Part shown: positions 43,500 to 52,093 of the stretch, piece by piece
Layout of the letters: each line of letters opens with the position of its first letter
How positions within the stretch are numbered: position 1 is the first letter of the stretch
Assembly: GCA_900478215.1 (NCBI GenBank)
Contig: LS483478.1
Coordinates: 4,402,001-4,466,000, forward strand
Reading direction: 5' to 3'
Source of the DNA: Salmonella enterica subsp. houtenae serovar Houten
Lineage (GTDB): Bacteria; Pseudomonadota; Gammaproteobacteria; Enterobacterales; Enterobacteriaceae
Length of the DNA: 64,000 nt
The notes under the pieces: model-generated
What the model saw: the letters and a program-made list of their open reading frames with translations, nothing else
Databases searched by the model: none
Told to the model about the DNA's origin: nothing
Position numbers and translations under genes: made by a program

Positions 43500-44882
43500 A
43501 TGAGTCAAACATCATCGAATCCGGCAACCCTACGCTTGCCGTTTAAAGAAAAACTTGCCTATGGCCTGGGAGATTTAGGTTCCAATATCCTGTTAGATAT
43601 CGGGACCCTCTATTTACTCAAATTTTATACCGATGTGCTTGGTTTACCAGGGACTTACGGTGGGATCATTTTCCTGATCGCCAAATTTTTTACCGCCTTT
43701 ACCGATATGGGTACCGGTATTATGCTCGACTCGCGGCGTAAAATTGGTCCGAAGGGCAAATTTCGCCCGTTCGTGCTTTACGCGGCATTTCCGGTAACGC
43801 TACTGGCGATTGCTAACTTTGTCGGCACGCCGTTTGAAGTGACGGGAAAAACCGTCGTCGCAACGATTCTGTTTATGCTGTACGGGCTGGTGTTCAGCAT
43901 GATGAACTGCTCGTATGGCGCGATGGTGCCCGCGATTACCAAGAACCCGGATGAGCGCGCCTCGCTTGCCGCCTGGCGTCAGGGCGGCGCCACTCTCGGC
44001 CTGCTGCTGTGTACCGTTGGCTTTGTGCCGGTCATGAACCTGATCGAAGGCAATGCCCAGCTCAGCTATATTTTCGCCGCCACGCTATTTTCATTGTTTG
44101 GCCTGCTATTTATGTGGCTGTGCTACGCCGGCGTTAAAGAGCGCTACGTCGAAGTGAAACCTGTCGATAACGCGCAAAAGCCCGGATTATTGCAATCGTT
44201 TCGCGCCATCGCCGGTAACCGTCCGCTGTTTATTCTGTGTATCGCCAATCTTTGTACTCTCGGCGCCTTCAACGTCAAACTGGCGATTCAGGTTTATTAC
44301 ACCCAGTACGTTCTTAACGACCCGATCCTCCTCTCCTGGATGGGCTTCTTTAGCATGGGCTGTATTTTTATCGGCGTCTTTTTGATGCCCGGCGCAGTAA
44401 GGCGTTTTGGCAAGAAGAAAGTCTATATCGGCGGGCTGTTAATATGGGTGGCGGGCGATCTGCTCAACTACTTCTTTGGCGGCGGCTCGGTCAGTTTTGT
44501 CGCCTTCTCCTGCCTGGCGTTCTTCGGTTCCGCCTTCGTCAACAGCCTGAACTGGGCGCTGGTTTCCGACACGGTGGAGTACGGTGAATGGCGCACCGGC
44601 GTCCGCTCGGAAGGGACGGTTTACACCGGCTTCACCTTCTTCCGTAAAGTCTCCCAGGCGCTGGCAGGGTTCTTCCCCGGCTGGATGCTGACGCAAATCG
44701 GTTATATCCCGAATGTGGTGCAATCGGCAGGCACCGTCGAAGGCCTACGCCAGTTGATCTTTATTTATCCGTGCGTGCTGGCGGTCATCACCATTATTGC
44801 GATGGGCTGTTTCTACAACCTCAACGAGAAGATGTACGTGCGAATTGTGGAAGAGATTGAGGCCCGGAAACATACGGTTTAA
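43500..44882 (+). CDS. yihP: GPH-family sugar-sulfonate transporter YihP
   Basis: A 460-residue inner-membrane symporter with 12 helices from the glycoside-pentoside-hexuronide family. The hallmark N-terminus EKLAYGLGDLGSNILLDIG and the loop AITKNPDERASLAAWRQGGA are present. The partner of YihO, it is proposed to handle dihydroxypropane sulfonate export or a glycoside of sulfoquinovose; sequence alone does not decide. It is a tandem paralogue of yihO. Confidence 0.94.
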   Translation: MSQTSSNPATLRLPFKEKLAYGLGDLGSNILLDIGTLYLLKFYTDVLGLPGTYGGIIFLIAKFFTAFTDMGTGIMLDSRRKIGPKGKFRPFVLYAAFPVTLLAIANFVGTPFEVTGKTVVATILFMLYGLVFSMMNCSYGAMVPAITKNPDERASLAAWRQGGATLGLLLCTVGFVPVMNLIEGNAQLSYIFAATLFSLFGLLFMWLCYAGVKERYVEVKPVDNAQKPGLLQSFRAIAGNRPLFILCIANLCTLGAFNVKLAIQVYYTQYVLNDPILLSWMGFFSMGCIFIGVFLMPGAVRRFGKKKVYIGGLLIWVAGDLLNYFFGGGSVSFVAFSCLAFFGSAFVNSLNWALVSDTVEYGEWRTGVRSEGTVYTGFTFFRKVSQALAGFFPGWMLTQIGYIPNVVQSAGTVEGLRQLIFIYPCVLAVITIIAMGCFYNLNEKMYVRIVEEIEARKHTV

Positions 44883-44896
44883 CAACAATAAAATAT

Positions 44897-44916
44897 AACG
44901 CCCTGCGGGGCGTTTT
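44897..44916 (+). terminator. Small hairpin between yihP and yihO
   Basis: AACGCCC-TGC-GGGGCGTTTT is a compact stem with a four-T tail in the 45-base gap. It may cause partial termination and so lower yihO and ompL expression, or stabilise the upstream transcript. Confidence 0.5.
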
Positions 44917-44927
44917 GAGAGGCGATT

Positions 44928-46349
44928 ATGTCTAATCATGATCCGCTAACGCTAAAGTTGAGCCTGCGGGAAAAATGCGCCTATGGCGTGGGCGATTTCG
45001 GCTCGAATCTGATGCTGTGTATCGGTACGCTGTATCTACTGAAGTTTTATACCGATGAACTCGGGATGCCTGCATATTACGGTGGAATTATCTTTCTGGT
45101 GGCGAAATTCTTCACCGCTTTTACCGATATGCTCACCGGCGTATTACTGGATTCACGCCGTACTATTGGCGCAAAGGGAAAGTTTCGGCCTTTTATTCTG
45201 TATGCGTCATTTCCGGTAGCTCTGGTTGCTACTGCGCAATTCTTTGCCACTCACTTTACTTTACCCATTAAAACAGCATTCGCGACGGTGCTGTTTATGT
45301 TGTTCGGTCTGTTCTACAGCCTGATGAACTGCTCATACGGCGCGATGGTCCCCGCTATTACCAAAAACCCGCATGAGCGCGCCCAGCTCGCCGCATGGCG
45401 ACAAGGCGGCGCTACCATTGGCCTTCTTCTTTGTACCGTAGGTTTTATGCCCATTCAGGCGCTGTTTACCCGTTCCCTTTCGCTGGGTTATCTGGTTGCA
45501 GCAGTCATCTTTTCGGTCTGCGGGCTGTTCAGCATGTGGTGGTGCTTTAGCGGGGTGAAAGAACGGTATATCGAAACCGTGCCTGACACGCATAAACCCA
45601 GCATATTGAAATCCTTCTGCGCGATTTTTCGTAATCCGCCGCTGCTGGTGCTCTGCGTCGGCAATTTGTGCACGTTGGCCGCCTTTAATATCAAACTGGC
45701 CATTCAGGTTTATTACACTCAGTACGTGCTGAACGATATTCATTTGTTGTCATGGATGGGTTTTTTCAGCATGGGCTGTATCCTGATTGGCGTCTTATTA
45801 GTCCCTGCGGCGGTAAAACGCTTCGGGAAAAAACAGGTTTATCTTGGTGGTCTGATATTGTGGGCCGTGGGTGATATCCTGAATTTTATCTGGGGTGGAA
45901 CGTCATTCCTGTTTGTTATCTTCTCTTGTATCGCGTTTTTCGGTACCGCTTTCGTCAACAGTCTGAACTGGGCGTTGGTTCCGGATACGGTTGACTACGG
46001 CGAATGGAAAACGGGTATTCGCGCTGAAGGCTCGGTTTATACCGGTTATACCTTTTCCCGCAAAATTTCCGCTGCGCTTGCTGGCTTCTTGCCAGGTATT
46101 ATGCTGACGCAAATCGGTTATATCCCCAACATAGCTCAAAGTGACACCACGTTGCTTGGTTTGCGTCAGCTCATTTTTTTATGGCCTTGCGGTCTTGCCA
46201 TTATCGCAGCACTAACCATGGGCTTTTTTTATAAGCTCAATGAACAACGTTTCGCTTTTATTATCGAGGAAATTGCTCAACGAAAGAAAACAGGTAATCA
46301 AACTGTCGCGACTAATAATAAACAAAGTATTTCTACTGTAAATAATTAA
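44928..46349 (+). CDS. yihO: GPH-family sulfoquinovose transporter YihO
   Basis: A 473-residue GPH symporter, clearly a paralogue of YihP (shared REKCAYGVGDFGSNLMLCIG start, AITKNPHERAQLAAWRQGGA loop). It is proposed as the importer of sulfoquinovose. The C-terminal 20 residues beyond the last helix are polar and differ from YihP. GAGAGG precedes the start. DNA at its 3' end is more AT-rich than yihP. Confidence 0.94.
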   Translation: MSNHDPLTLKLSLREKCAYGVGDFGSNLMLCIGTLYLLKFYTDELGMPAYYGGIIFLVAKFFTAFTDMLTGVLLDSRRTIGAKGKFRPFILYASFPVALVATAQFFATHFTLPIKTAFATVLFMLFGLFYSLMNCSYGAMVPAITKNPHERAQLAAWRQGGATIGLLLCTVGFMPIQALFTRSLSLGYLVAAVIFSVCGLFSMWWCFSGVKERYIETVPDTHKPSILKSFCAIFRNPPLLVLCVGNLCTLAAFNIKLAIQVYYTQYVLNDIHLLSWMGFFSMGCILIGVLLVPAAVKRFGKKQVYLGGLILWAVGDILNFIWGGTSFLFVIFSCIAFFGTAFVNSLNWALVPDTVDYGEWKTGIRAEGSVYTGYTFSRKISAALAGFLPGIMLTQIGYIPNIAQSDTTLLGLRQLIFLWPCGLAIIAALTMGFFYKLNEQRFAFIIEEIAQRKKTGNQTVATNNKQSISTVNN

Positions 46350-46416
46350 ACGACGCTTGCCGCTTTATCCATCCCGATGGATGGCGGCTTCCCTACATTT
46401 GAAAAATGGATTTATT

Positions 46417-47109
46417 ATGAAATCTCTGAATACGCTAGTGATATTAACCTCTGTAATATCCACCTCTGCTTTTGCTGGCGCTTATGTTGAAAACCGTGAG
46501 GCCTACAACCTGGCGTCTGACCAAATGGAGTTTATGCTGCGCGTCGGCTATAACTCCGATATGGGGGCCGGAATTATGTTGACCAATACCTATACCCTAC
46601 AGCGTGATGATGAATTAAAGCACGGTTATAATGAGATTGAGGGCTGGTATCCGTTATTTAAACCTACAGATAAATTAACCCTCCAGCCTGGGGGGTTAAT
46701 AAACGACAAAAGCATTGGTTCCGGCGGCGCCGTCTATCTGGATGTTAACTATAAATTTACCCCGTGGTTTAATCTTACGGTACGTAACCGATATAATCAC
46801 AATAGTTATAGCTCAACCGATTTAAATGGCGAACTGGATAATAATGACAGCTATGAAATCGGTAACTACTGGAATTTTACCATTACTGATAAATTTTCTT
46901 ATACCTTTGAACCACACTATTTTTATAATGTTAATGATTTTAATAGTAGTAATGGTACGAAGCATCATTGGGAAATCACTAATACCTTCCGTTATCGTAT
47001 CAATGAACACTGGCTGCCCTATCTTGAATTACGCTGGTTAGATCGTAACGTGGAACCCTATCATAGAGAGCAAAACCAGATTCGTATCGGGGCGAAGTAT
47101 TTCTTCTGA
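46417..47109 (+). CDS. ompL: Outer-membrane porin OmpL
   Basis: A 230-residue KdgM/NanC-type small beta-barrel porin, the same length as E. coli OmpL. The signal peptide (1-20) ends TSAFA before GAYVENRE. Alternating strands rich in Tyr, Asn and Trp end with IRIGAKYFF, a C-terminal Phe. It would admit sulfoquinovose or its glycosides. Start 46417 matches the E. coli start; an earlier ATG (46357) would put 20 residues before the signal. Confidence 0.94.
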   Translation: MKSLNTLVILTSVISTSAFAGAYVENREAYNLASDQMEFMLRVGYNSDMGAGIMLTNTYTLQRDDELKHGYNEIEGWYPLFKPTDKLTLQPGGLINDKSIGSGGAVYLDVNYKFTPWFNLTVRNRYNHNSYSSTDLNGELDNNDSYEIGNYWNFTITDKFSYTFEPHYFYNVNDFNSSNGTKHHWEITNTFRYRINEHWLPYLELRWLDRNVEPYHREQNQIRIGAKYFF

Positions 47110-47122
47110 GATAATTTACGTA

Positions 47123-47150
47123 AAAAAGCCGCTGAGGTTCAGCGGCTTTT
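47123..47150. terminator. Bidirectional terminator between ompL and bipA
   Basis: AAAAAGCCGCTGA and TCAGCGGCTTTT form a strong stem with A- and T-runs outside, ending both convergent units. A REP-like GCCGGATAG...CTATCCGGC-type unit follows at about 47155-47183. Confidence 0.85.
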
Positions 47151-47199
47151 ATGTGCCGGATAGCGACCTGCGCTTTATCCGGCCTACGAGAAGCTCGTA

Positions 47200-49023
47200 T
47201 TACTCTTCTTTCGGACCACGGTTCGCACGGCGGCGATCGTTTTCCGTCAGGTGACGTTTACGGATACGGATAGAGGTTGGGGTGACTTCTACCAGTTCGT
47301 CGTCATCAATGAACTCCAGCGCTTGCTCAAGGCTCATTTTAATTGGCGGAACCAGAATCACCGCTTCATCCGTACCGGACGCACGCATGTTGGTCAGTTT
47401 CTTACCGGTCAGGCAGTTTACCGTCAGGTCGTTAGAACGACTGTGAATACCGATAATCTGGCCTTCGTAAACTTCCGCGCCGTGACCCAGGAACAGCTTA
47501 CCGCGATCCTGCAAACCGAACAGCGCAAACGCAACCGCTTTACCCTGACCGTTGGAGATCAGTACGCCGTTCTGACGCTGACCCACTTCACCCGGACGAA
47601 TATCGTCGTAATGGCTGAAGGTGGAGTACAGCAGACCAGTACCGGAAGTCATGGTCATGAATTCTGAACGGAAGCCAATCAGCCCGCGGCTTGGGATCAC
47701 GTAGTCGAGACGCACGCGGCCTTTACCGTCCGGATTCATGTTTTTCAGGTCGCCTTTACGCTCGCCCAGCGCCTGCATGACAGACCCCTGGTGCTGCTCT
47801 TCGACGTCCAGCGTCACGTTTTCGTACGGCTCTTGTTTACGGCCGTCGATTTCACGGAAGATAACTTTCGGACGGGAAACCGCCAGTTCGAAACCTTCAC
47901 GACGCATATTTTCAATCAGCACGGACAGGTGCAGTTCGCCACGACCGGATACACGGAACGCATCCGCATCTTCGGTTTCTTCAACGCGCAGCGCCACGTT
48001 ATGCACCAGCTCTTTGTTCAGACGGTCAAGAATCTGACGAGAAGTCACAAACTTACCTTCTTTACCGCAGAACGGCGAGGTGTTAACGCAGAAGAACATA
48101 GACACGGTCGGCTCGTCAACGGACAGCGCCGGTAGCGCTTCAACGTTCTGCGGGTCGCAGATAGTGTCGGAAATGTTCAGCTCGCCAAGACCGGTGATCG
48201 CAATGATATCGCCCGCTTCGGCGATATCGCTGTCGATACGCTCCAGACCCAGATGCGTCAGCACCTTACCCACTTTCGCGTTACGGGTTTTCCCTTCACT
48301 ATCGATGATAGTGACCTGCTGGTTCGGCTTCACTTTGCCGCGTTTGATGCGGCCAATGCCGATAACGCCAACGTAGTTGTTGTAGTCCAGTTGGGAGATC
48401 TGCATCTGCAACGGACCATCGAGGTCAACGTCCGGCGCCGGAACATGATCAACGATCGCCTGATACAGCGGGGTCATGTCTTCCGCCATATCTTCGTGGT
48501 CCAGACCCGCGATACCATTCAGCGCCGAAGCGTAGATGATCGGGAAGTCCAACTGTTCGTCGGTCGCGTCGAGGTTAACGAACAGGTCGAAGACCTGGTC
48601 GACAACCCAGTCAGGGCGTGCGCCAGGGCGGTCAACTTTGTTGATAACCACAATTGGTTTCAGGCCATGAGCAAAGGCTTTTTTGGTCACGAAGCGCGTT
48701 TGCGGCATCGGGCCGTCAAATGCGTCAACCACCAGCAGCACAGAGTCAACCATGGACATGACGCGCTCTACTTCACCACCGAAGTCAGCGTGCCCGGGAG
48801 TATCAACGATGTTGATACGGTAATCATTCCATTTAATAGCGGTGTTTTTAGCGAGGATAGTAATACCACGCTCTTTCTCCAAATCGTTGGAGTCCATCAC
48901 TCGCTCTTGAGTTTCGGCACGCGCGTCGAACGTACCGGATTGCTGGAGCAGCTTATCAACCAGGGTAGTTTTACCATGGTCAACGTGCGCGATGATGGCG
49001 ATGTTACGCAAATTTTCGATCAC
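47200..49023 (-). CDS. bipA: Ribosome-associated GTPase BipA/TypA
   Basis: A 607-residue translational GTPase, the same length as in E. coli. G motifs: G1 AHVDHGKTT, G2 RGITI, G3 DTPGHADFGG and G4 NKVD. EF-G-like domains follow, and a family-specific C-terminal domain occupies the last 120 residues. It assists ribosome assembly and growth at low temperature and under stress. It is divergent from glnA across a 374-base control region. Confidence 0.97.
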   Translation of the reverse strand: MIENLRNIAIIAHVDHGKTTLVDKLLQQSGTFDARAETQERVMDSNDLEKERGITILAKNTAIKWNDYRINIVDTPGHADFGGEVERVMSMVDSVLLVVDAFDGPMPQTRFVTKKAFAHGLKPIVVINKVDRPGARPDWVVDQVFDLFVNLDATDEQLDFPIIYASALNGIAGLDHEDMAEDMTPLYQAIVDHVPAPDVDLDGPLQMQISQLDYNNYVGVIGIGRIKRGKVKPNQQVTIIDSEGKTRNAKVGKVLTHLGLERIDSDIAEAGDIIAITGLGELNISDTICDPQNVEALPALSVDEPTVSMFFCVNTSPFCGKEGKFVTSRQILDRLNKELVHNVALRVEETEDADAFRVSGRGELHLSVLIENMRREGFELAVSRPKVIFREIDGRKQEPYENVTLDVEEQHQGSVMQALGERKGDLKNMNPDGKGRVRLDYVIPSRGLIGFRSEFMTMTSGTGLLYSTFSHYDDIRPGEVGQRQNGVLISNGQGKAVAFALFGLQDRGKLFLGHGAEVYEGQIIGIHSRSNDLTVNCLTGKKLTNMRASGTDEAVILVPPIKMSLEQALEFIDDDELVEVTPTSIRIRKRHLTENDRRRANRGPKEE

Positions 49024-49129
49024 AACTTTGCCTCAGGCATTAGAAATAGCGCGTTATTGTACACGGATTAATCGCACTACAAAACAGGATCACAAACATC
49101 CTCCGCAAACAAGTATTGCAGAGTCTCTT

Positions 49130-49145
49130 TGTGATCGCTTTCACG
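49130..49145. promoter_or_regulatory. CRP site of the distal glnA promoter
   Basis: TGTGATCGCTTTCACG matches the CRP consensus (TGTGA-N6-TCACx). In E. coli the sigma-70 promoter glnAp1 is CRP-activated in this position; the same layout is inferred here. Confidence 0.75.
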
Positions 49146-49174
49146 GAGCGTTAAAAGGGTGGCTTGCGTTCTAT

Positions 49175-49223
49175 TGCACCAATGTGGTGCTTAATGTTCA
49201 CATTAAAGCACTATTTTGGTGCA
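49175..49223. promoter_or_regulatory. NtrC enhancer sites of glnAp2
   Basis: TGCACCAATGTGGTGCT (49175-49191) and AGCACTATTTTGGTGCA (49207-49223) match the NtrC palindrome TGCACC-N5-GGTGCA. They are centred about 140 and 108 bases before the inferred glnAp2 start (about 49323), the classical spacing. Weaker half-like sites follow near 49232 and 49250. Confidence 0.9.
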
Positions 49224-49295
49224 ACATAGTCACCGTGGTGCAGCCCTTTTGCACGATGGTGCGCATGATAACGCCTTTTGGGGGCAATGTGAAAG

Positions 49296-49312
49296 TTGGC
49301 ACAGATTTCGCT
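49296..49312 (+). promoter_or_regulatory. Sigma-54 promoter glnAp2
   Basis: TTGGCACAGATTTCGCT has the -24 GG and -12 GC elements at correct spacing. Transcription should begin about 49323, some 75 bases before glnA, activated by NtrC-phosphate under nitrogen limitation. Confidence 0.9.
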
Positions 49313-49397
49313 TTATATTTTTACGGCGACACGGCCAGCAGAATTGAAGATCTCGTTACCACGACGACGTCCATGACCAATCCGGGAGAGTACAAGT

Positions 49398-50807
49398 ATG
49401 TCCGCTGAACACGTTTTGACGATGCTGAACGAACACGAAGTGAAGTTTGTCGATCTGCGCTTCACCGATACCAAAGGCAAAGAACAGCACGTCACGATTC
49501 CTGCTCATCAGGTAAATGCCGAATTCTTTGAAGAAGGCAAAATGTTTGATGGCTCCTCTATCGGCGGCTGGAAAGGCATTAACGAATCCGACATGGTGCT
49601 AATGCCGGATGCCTCCACTGCGGTTATCGACCCGTTCTTCGCCGACTCCACCCTGATTATCCGTTGCGATATCCTGGAACCTGGCACTCTGCAAGGTTAT
49701 GACCGTGACCCTCGTTCCATCGCGAAACGTGCGGAAGATTACCTGCGCGCGACCGGTATCGCCGATACCGTCCTGTTTGGGCCGGAACCTGAATTCTTCC
49801 TGTTCGACGACATCCGCTTCGGCGCATCTATCTCCGGCTCACATGTTGCGATTGACGATATTGAAGGCGCGTGGAACTCCTCTACCAAGTACGAAGGCGG
49901 CAACAAAGGCCATCGTCCGGGCGTGAAAGGCGGTTATTTCCCGGTTCCGCCAGTCGACTCCGCGCAGGATATCCGTTCTGAAATGTGTCTGGTCATGGAG
50001 CAGATGGGCCTGGTCGTTGAAGCGCACCACCATGAAGTAGCGACCGCAGGTCAGAACGAAGTGGCGACCCGCTTTAACACCATGACCAAAAAAGCCGACG
50101 AAATTCAGATTTACAAATATGTCGTGCATAACGTGGCTCACCGCTTCGGTAAAACCGCGACCTTTATGCCAAAACCGATGTTCGGCGATAACGGTTCCGG
50201 TATGCACTGCCACATGTCGCTGGCGAAGAACGGCGCCAACCTGTTCTCTGGCGACAAATATGCTGGCCTGTCTGAACAAGCGTTGTACTACATCGGCGGC
50301 GTCATCAAACACGCCAAAGCCATCAACGCTCTGGCGAATCCGACCACCAACTCCTACAAACGCCTGGTCCCAGGTTATGAAGCGCCGGTGATGCTGGCCT
50401 ACTCCGCCCGTAACCGTTCCGCCTCCATCCGTATTCCGGTGGTGGCGTCTCCGAAAGCGCGCCGTATCGAAGTTCGTTTCCCGGACCCGGCGGCTAACCC
50501 GTATCTGTGCTTTGCCGCCCTGCTGATGGCCGGTCTGGACGGGATTAAGAATAAGATTCACCCGGGGGAAGCCATGGACAAAAACCTGTATGACCTGCCG
50601 CCGGAAGAAGCGAAAGAGATCCCACAGGTGGCGGGTTCTCTGGAAGAAGCGCTGAACGCGCTGGATCTGGACCGCGAATTCCTGAAAGCAGGCGGCGTGT
50701 TTACTGATGAAGCGATCGATGCGTACATTGCGCTGCGTCGCGAAGAAGATGACCGCGTGCGCATGACCCCGCACCCGGTAGAGTTTGAGCTGTACTACAG
50801 CGTTTAA
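49398..50807 (+). CDS. glnA: Glutamine synthetase
   Basis: The 469-residue type I enzyme, assembled as a dodecamer, converts glutamate and ammonia to glutamine with ATP. Metal and substrate motifs are visible (GPEPEFFLFD, HHHEVATAGQNE, NGSGMHCHMS). The adenylylated Tyr is in DKNLYDLPPEE (Tyr398 counting Met1), so control by GlnE is expected. GGGAGAG precedes the start. Confidence 0.98.
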   Translation: MSAEHVLTMLNEHEVKFVDLRFTDTKGKEQHVTIPAHQVNAEFFEEGKMFDGSSIGGWKGINESDMVLMPDASTAVIDPFFADSTLIIRCDILEPGTLQGYDRDPRSIAKRAEDYLRATGIADTVLFGPEPEFFLFDDIRFGASISGSHVAIDDIEGAWNSSTKYEGGNKGHRPGVKGGYFPVPPVDSAQDIRSEMCLVMEQMGLVVEAHHHEVATAGQNEVATRFNTMTKKADEIQIYKYVVHNVAHRFGKTATFMPKPMFGDNGSGMHCHMSLAKNGANLFSGDKYAGLSEQALYYIGGVIKHAKAINALANPTTNSYKRLVPGYEAPVMLAYSARNRSASIRIPVVASPKARRIEVRFPDPAANPYLCFAALLMAGLDGIKNKIHPGEAMDKNLYDLPPEEAKEIPQVAGSLEEALNALDLDREFLKAGGVFTDEAIDAYIALRREEDDRVRMTPHPVEFELYYSV

Positions 50808-50922
50808 GTTGCCGTGGAAACGTTTAGCCTGTCTCTGGCAGGCCTGGGATTGATGACAAACACTATAAAACGCCGGATAAGGCGACGCTGTTACCCGGTA
50901 CGACGTTTGTCAGCAATCTGTA

Positions 50923-50946
50923 GCCCATCGCACGATGGGCTTTTTT
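50923..50946 (+). terminator. glnA terminator
   Basis: GCCCATCG-CA-CGATGGGC followed by TTTTTT is a strong intrinsic terminator between glnA and glnL. Some read-through is expected, since glnL and glnG are partly transcribed from glnA promoters in related bacteria. A REP-like GC-rich unit lies upstream at about 50870-50905. Confidence 0.88.
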
Positions 50947-50996
50947 CTCCACCAACAATATGATCTCACGCGCTTTTTAGTGGTAAAACGCTATAA

Positions 50997-51013
50997 TGCA
51001 CTAAAATGGTGCA
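50997..51013. promoter_or_regulatory. NtrC site over the glnL promoter
   Basis: TGCACTAAAATGGTGCA is an NtrC palindrome that overlaps the -10 hexamer TATAAT (50992-50997) of the glnL promoter. This position implies repression by NtrC, as known for glnLp. Confidence 0.85.
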
Positions 51014-51035
51014 ACCTTTTCCTGGAGACTGCTGA

Positions 51036-52085
51036 ATGGCAAGCGGCATACAGCCCGATGCTGGGCAGATCCTCAATTCGTTAATTAACAGCGTGCTGGT
51101 GGTCGACGACGCGCTGGCAATCCATTACGCCAACCCTGCCGCGCAGCAGTTGCTCGCGCAAAGCTCACGCAAACTGTTTGGAACGCCGTTACCCGAACTG
51201 TTGAGCTATTTTTCGTTAAACATTGACCTGATGCGCGAAACTTTAGCGGCAGGACAAGGCTTTACCGATAACGAAGTGACGTTGGTGATTGATAGTCGCT
51301 CGCATATTCTCTCTTTGACCGCCCAACGTCTGCCCGACGATTTTATACTGCTCGAAATGGCGCCGATGGATAACCAGCGCCGTCTGAGTCAGGAACAGTT
51401 GCAGCACGCGCAGCAAATCGCCGCCCGCGATCTGGTGCGCGGTCTGGCGCACGAAATCAAAAATCCGCTCGGCGGCCTGCGCGGCGCGGCGCAGTTACTC
51501 AGCAAGGCGCTGCCCGACCCGGCGCTAACGGAATATACCAAAGTCATCATTGAGCAGGCCGACAGGCTACGCAACCTTGTCGATCGTTTGCTGGGGCCGC
51601 AGCATCCGGGAATGCACATTACCGAGAGCATACATAAAGTCGCGGAGCGCGTGGTCGCGCTGGTGTCGATGGAACTGCCGGATAATGTCCGGCTTATCCG
51701 CGATTACGACCCCAGTCTGCCGGAACTGCCGCACGACCCGGAACAAATTGAGCAAGTGCTGCTGAACATCGTGCGCAATGCCCTACAGGCGCTAGGATCG
51801 GAGGGCGGGGAAATTATTCTACGTACCCGTACAGCGTTCCAGCTCACGTTACATGGCGAGCGTTACCGTCTGGCGGCACGTATAGACGTTGAAGACAATG
51901 GGCCGGGCATTCCTCCCCATTTACAAGATACGCTGTTCTACCCGATGGTCAGCGGCCGTGAAGGCGGCACCGGGCTTGGGTTATCCATCGCCCGCAATCT
52001 TATCAATCAACATGCCGGCAAAATTGAATTTACCAGTTGGCCGGGGCATACCGAGTTTTCGGTTTACCTGCCGATTCGGAAATAG
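51036..52085 (+). CDS. glnL: Nitrogen sensor histidine kinase NtrB
   Basis: A 349-residue cytoplasmic two-component kinase/phosphatase. An N-terminal PAS domain (about 10-110) is followed by the phospho-acceptor His in RGLAHEIKNPLGG (about residue 139) and the N, G1 and G2 boxes (NIVRNALQAL, DNGPGIPP, GTGLGLSIA). It phosphorylates NtrC when PII is uridylylated. TGGAGA precedes the start. Confidence 0.97.
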   Translation: MASGIQPDAGQILNSLINSVLVVDDALAIHYANPAAQQLLAQSSRKLFGTPLPELLSYFSLNIDLMRETLAAGQGFTDNEVTLVIDSRSHILSLTAQRLPDDFILLEMAPMDNQRRLSQEQLQHAQQIAARDLVRGLAHEIKNPLGGLRGAAQLLSKALPDPALTEYTKVIIEQADRLRNLVDRLLGPQHPGMHITESIHKVAERVVALVSMELPDNVRLIRDYDPSLPELPHDPEQIEQVLLNIVRNALQALGSEGGEIILRTRTAFQLTLHGERYRLAARIDVEDNGPGIPPHLQDTLFYPMVSGREGGTGLGLSIARNLINQHAGKIEFTSWPGHTEFSVYLPIRK

Positions 52086-52093
52086 AGGTGTTT

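Noticed and set aside
48253..49071. 272-codon antisense frame inside bipA
   Set aside because: Shadow of bipA coding sequence; Asn/Val/His-rich translation matches no protein family.
49839..50774. 311-codon antisense frame inside glnA
   Set aside because: Exact shadow of glnA codons with Arg/Phe/His-rich composition; no start signal.
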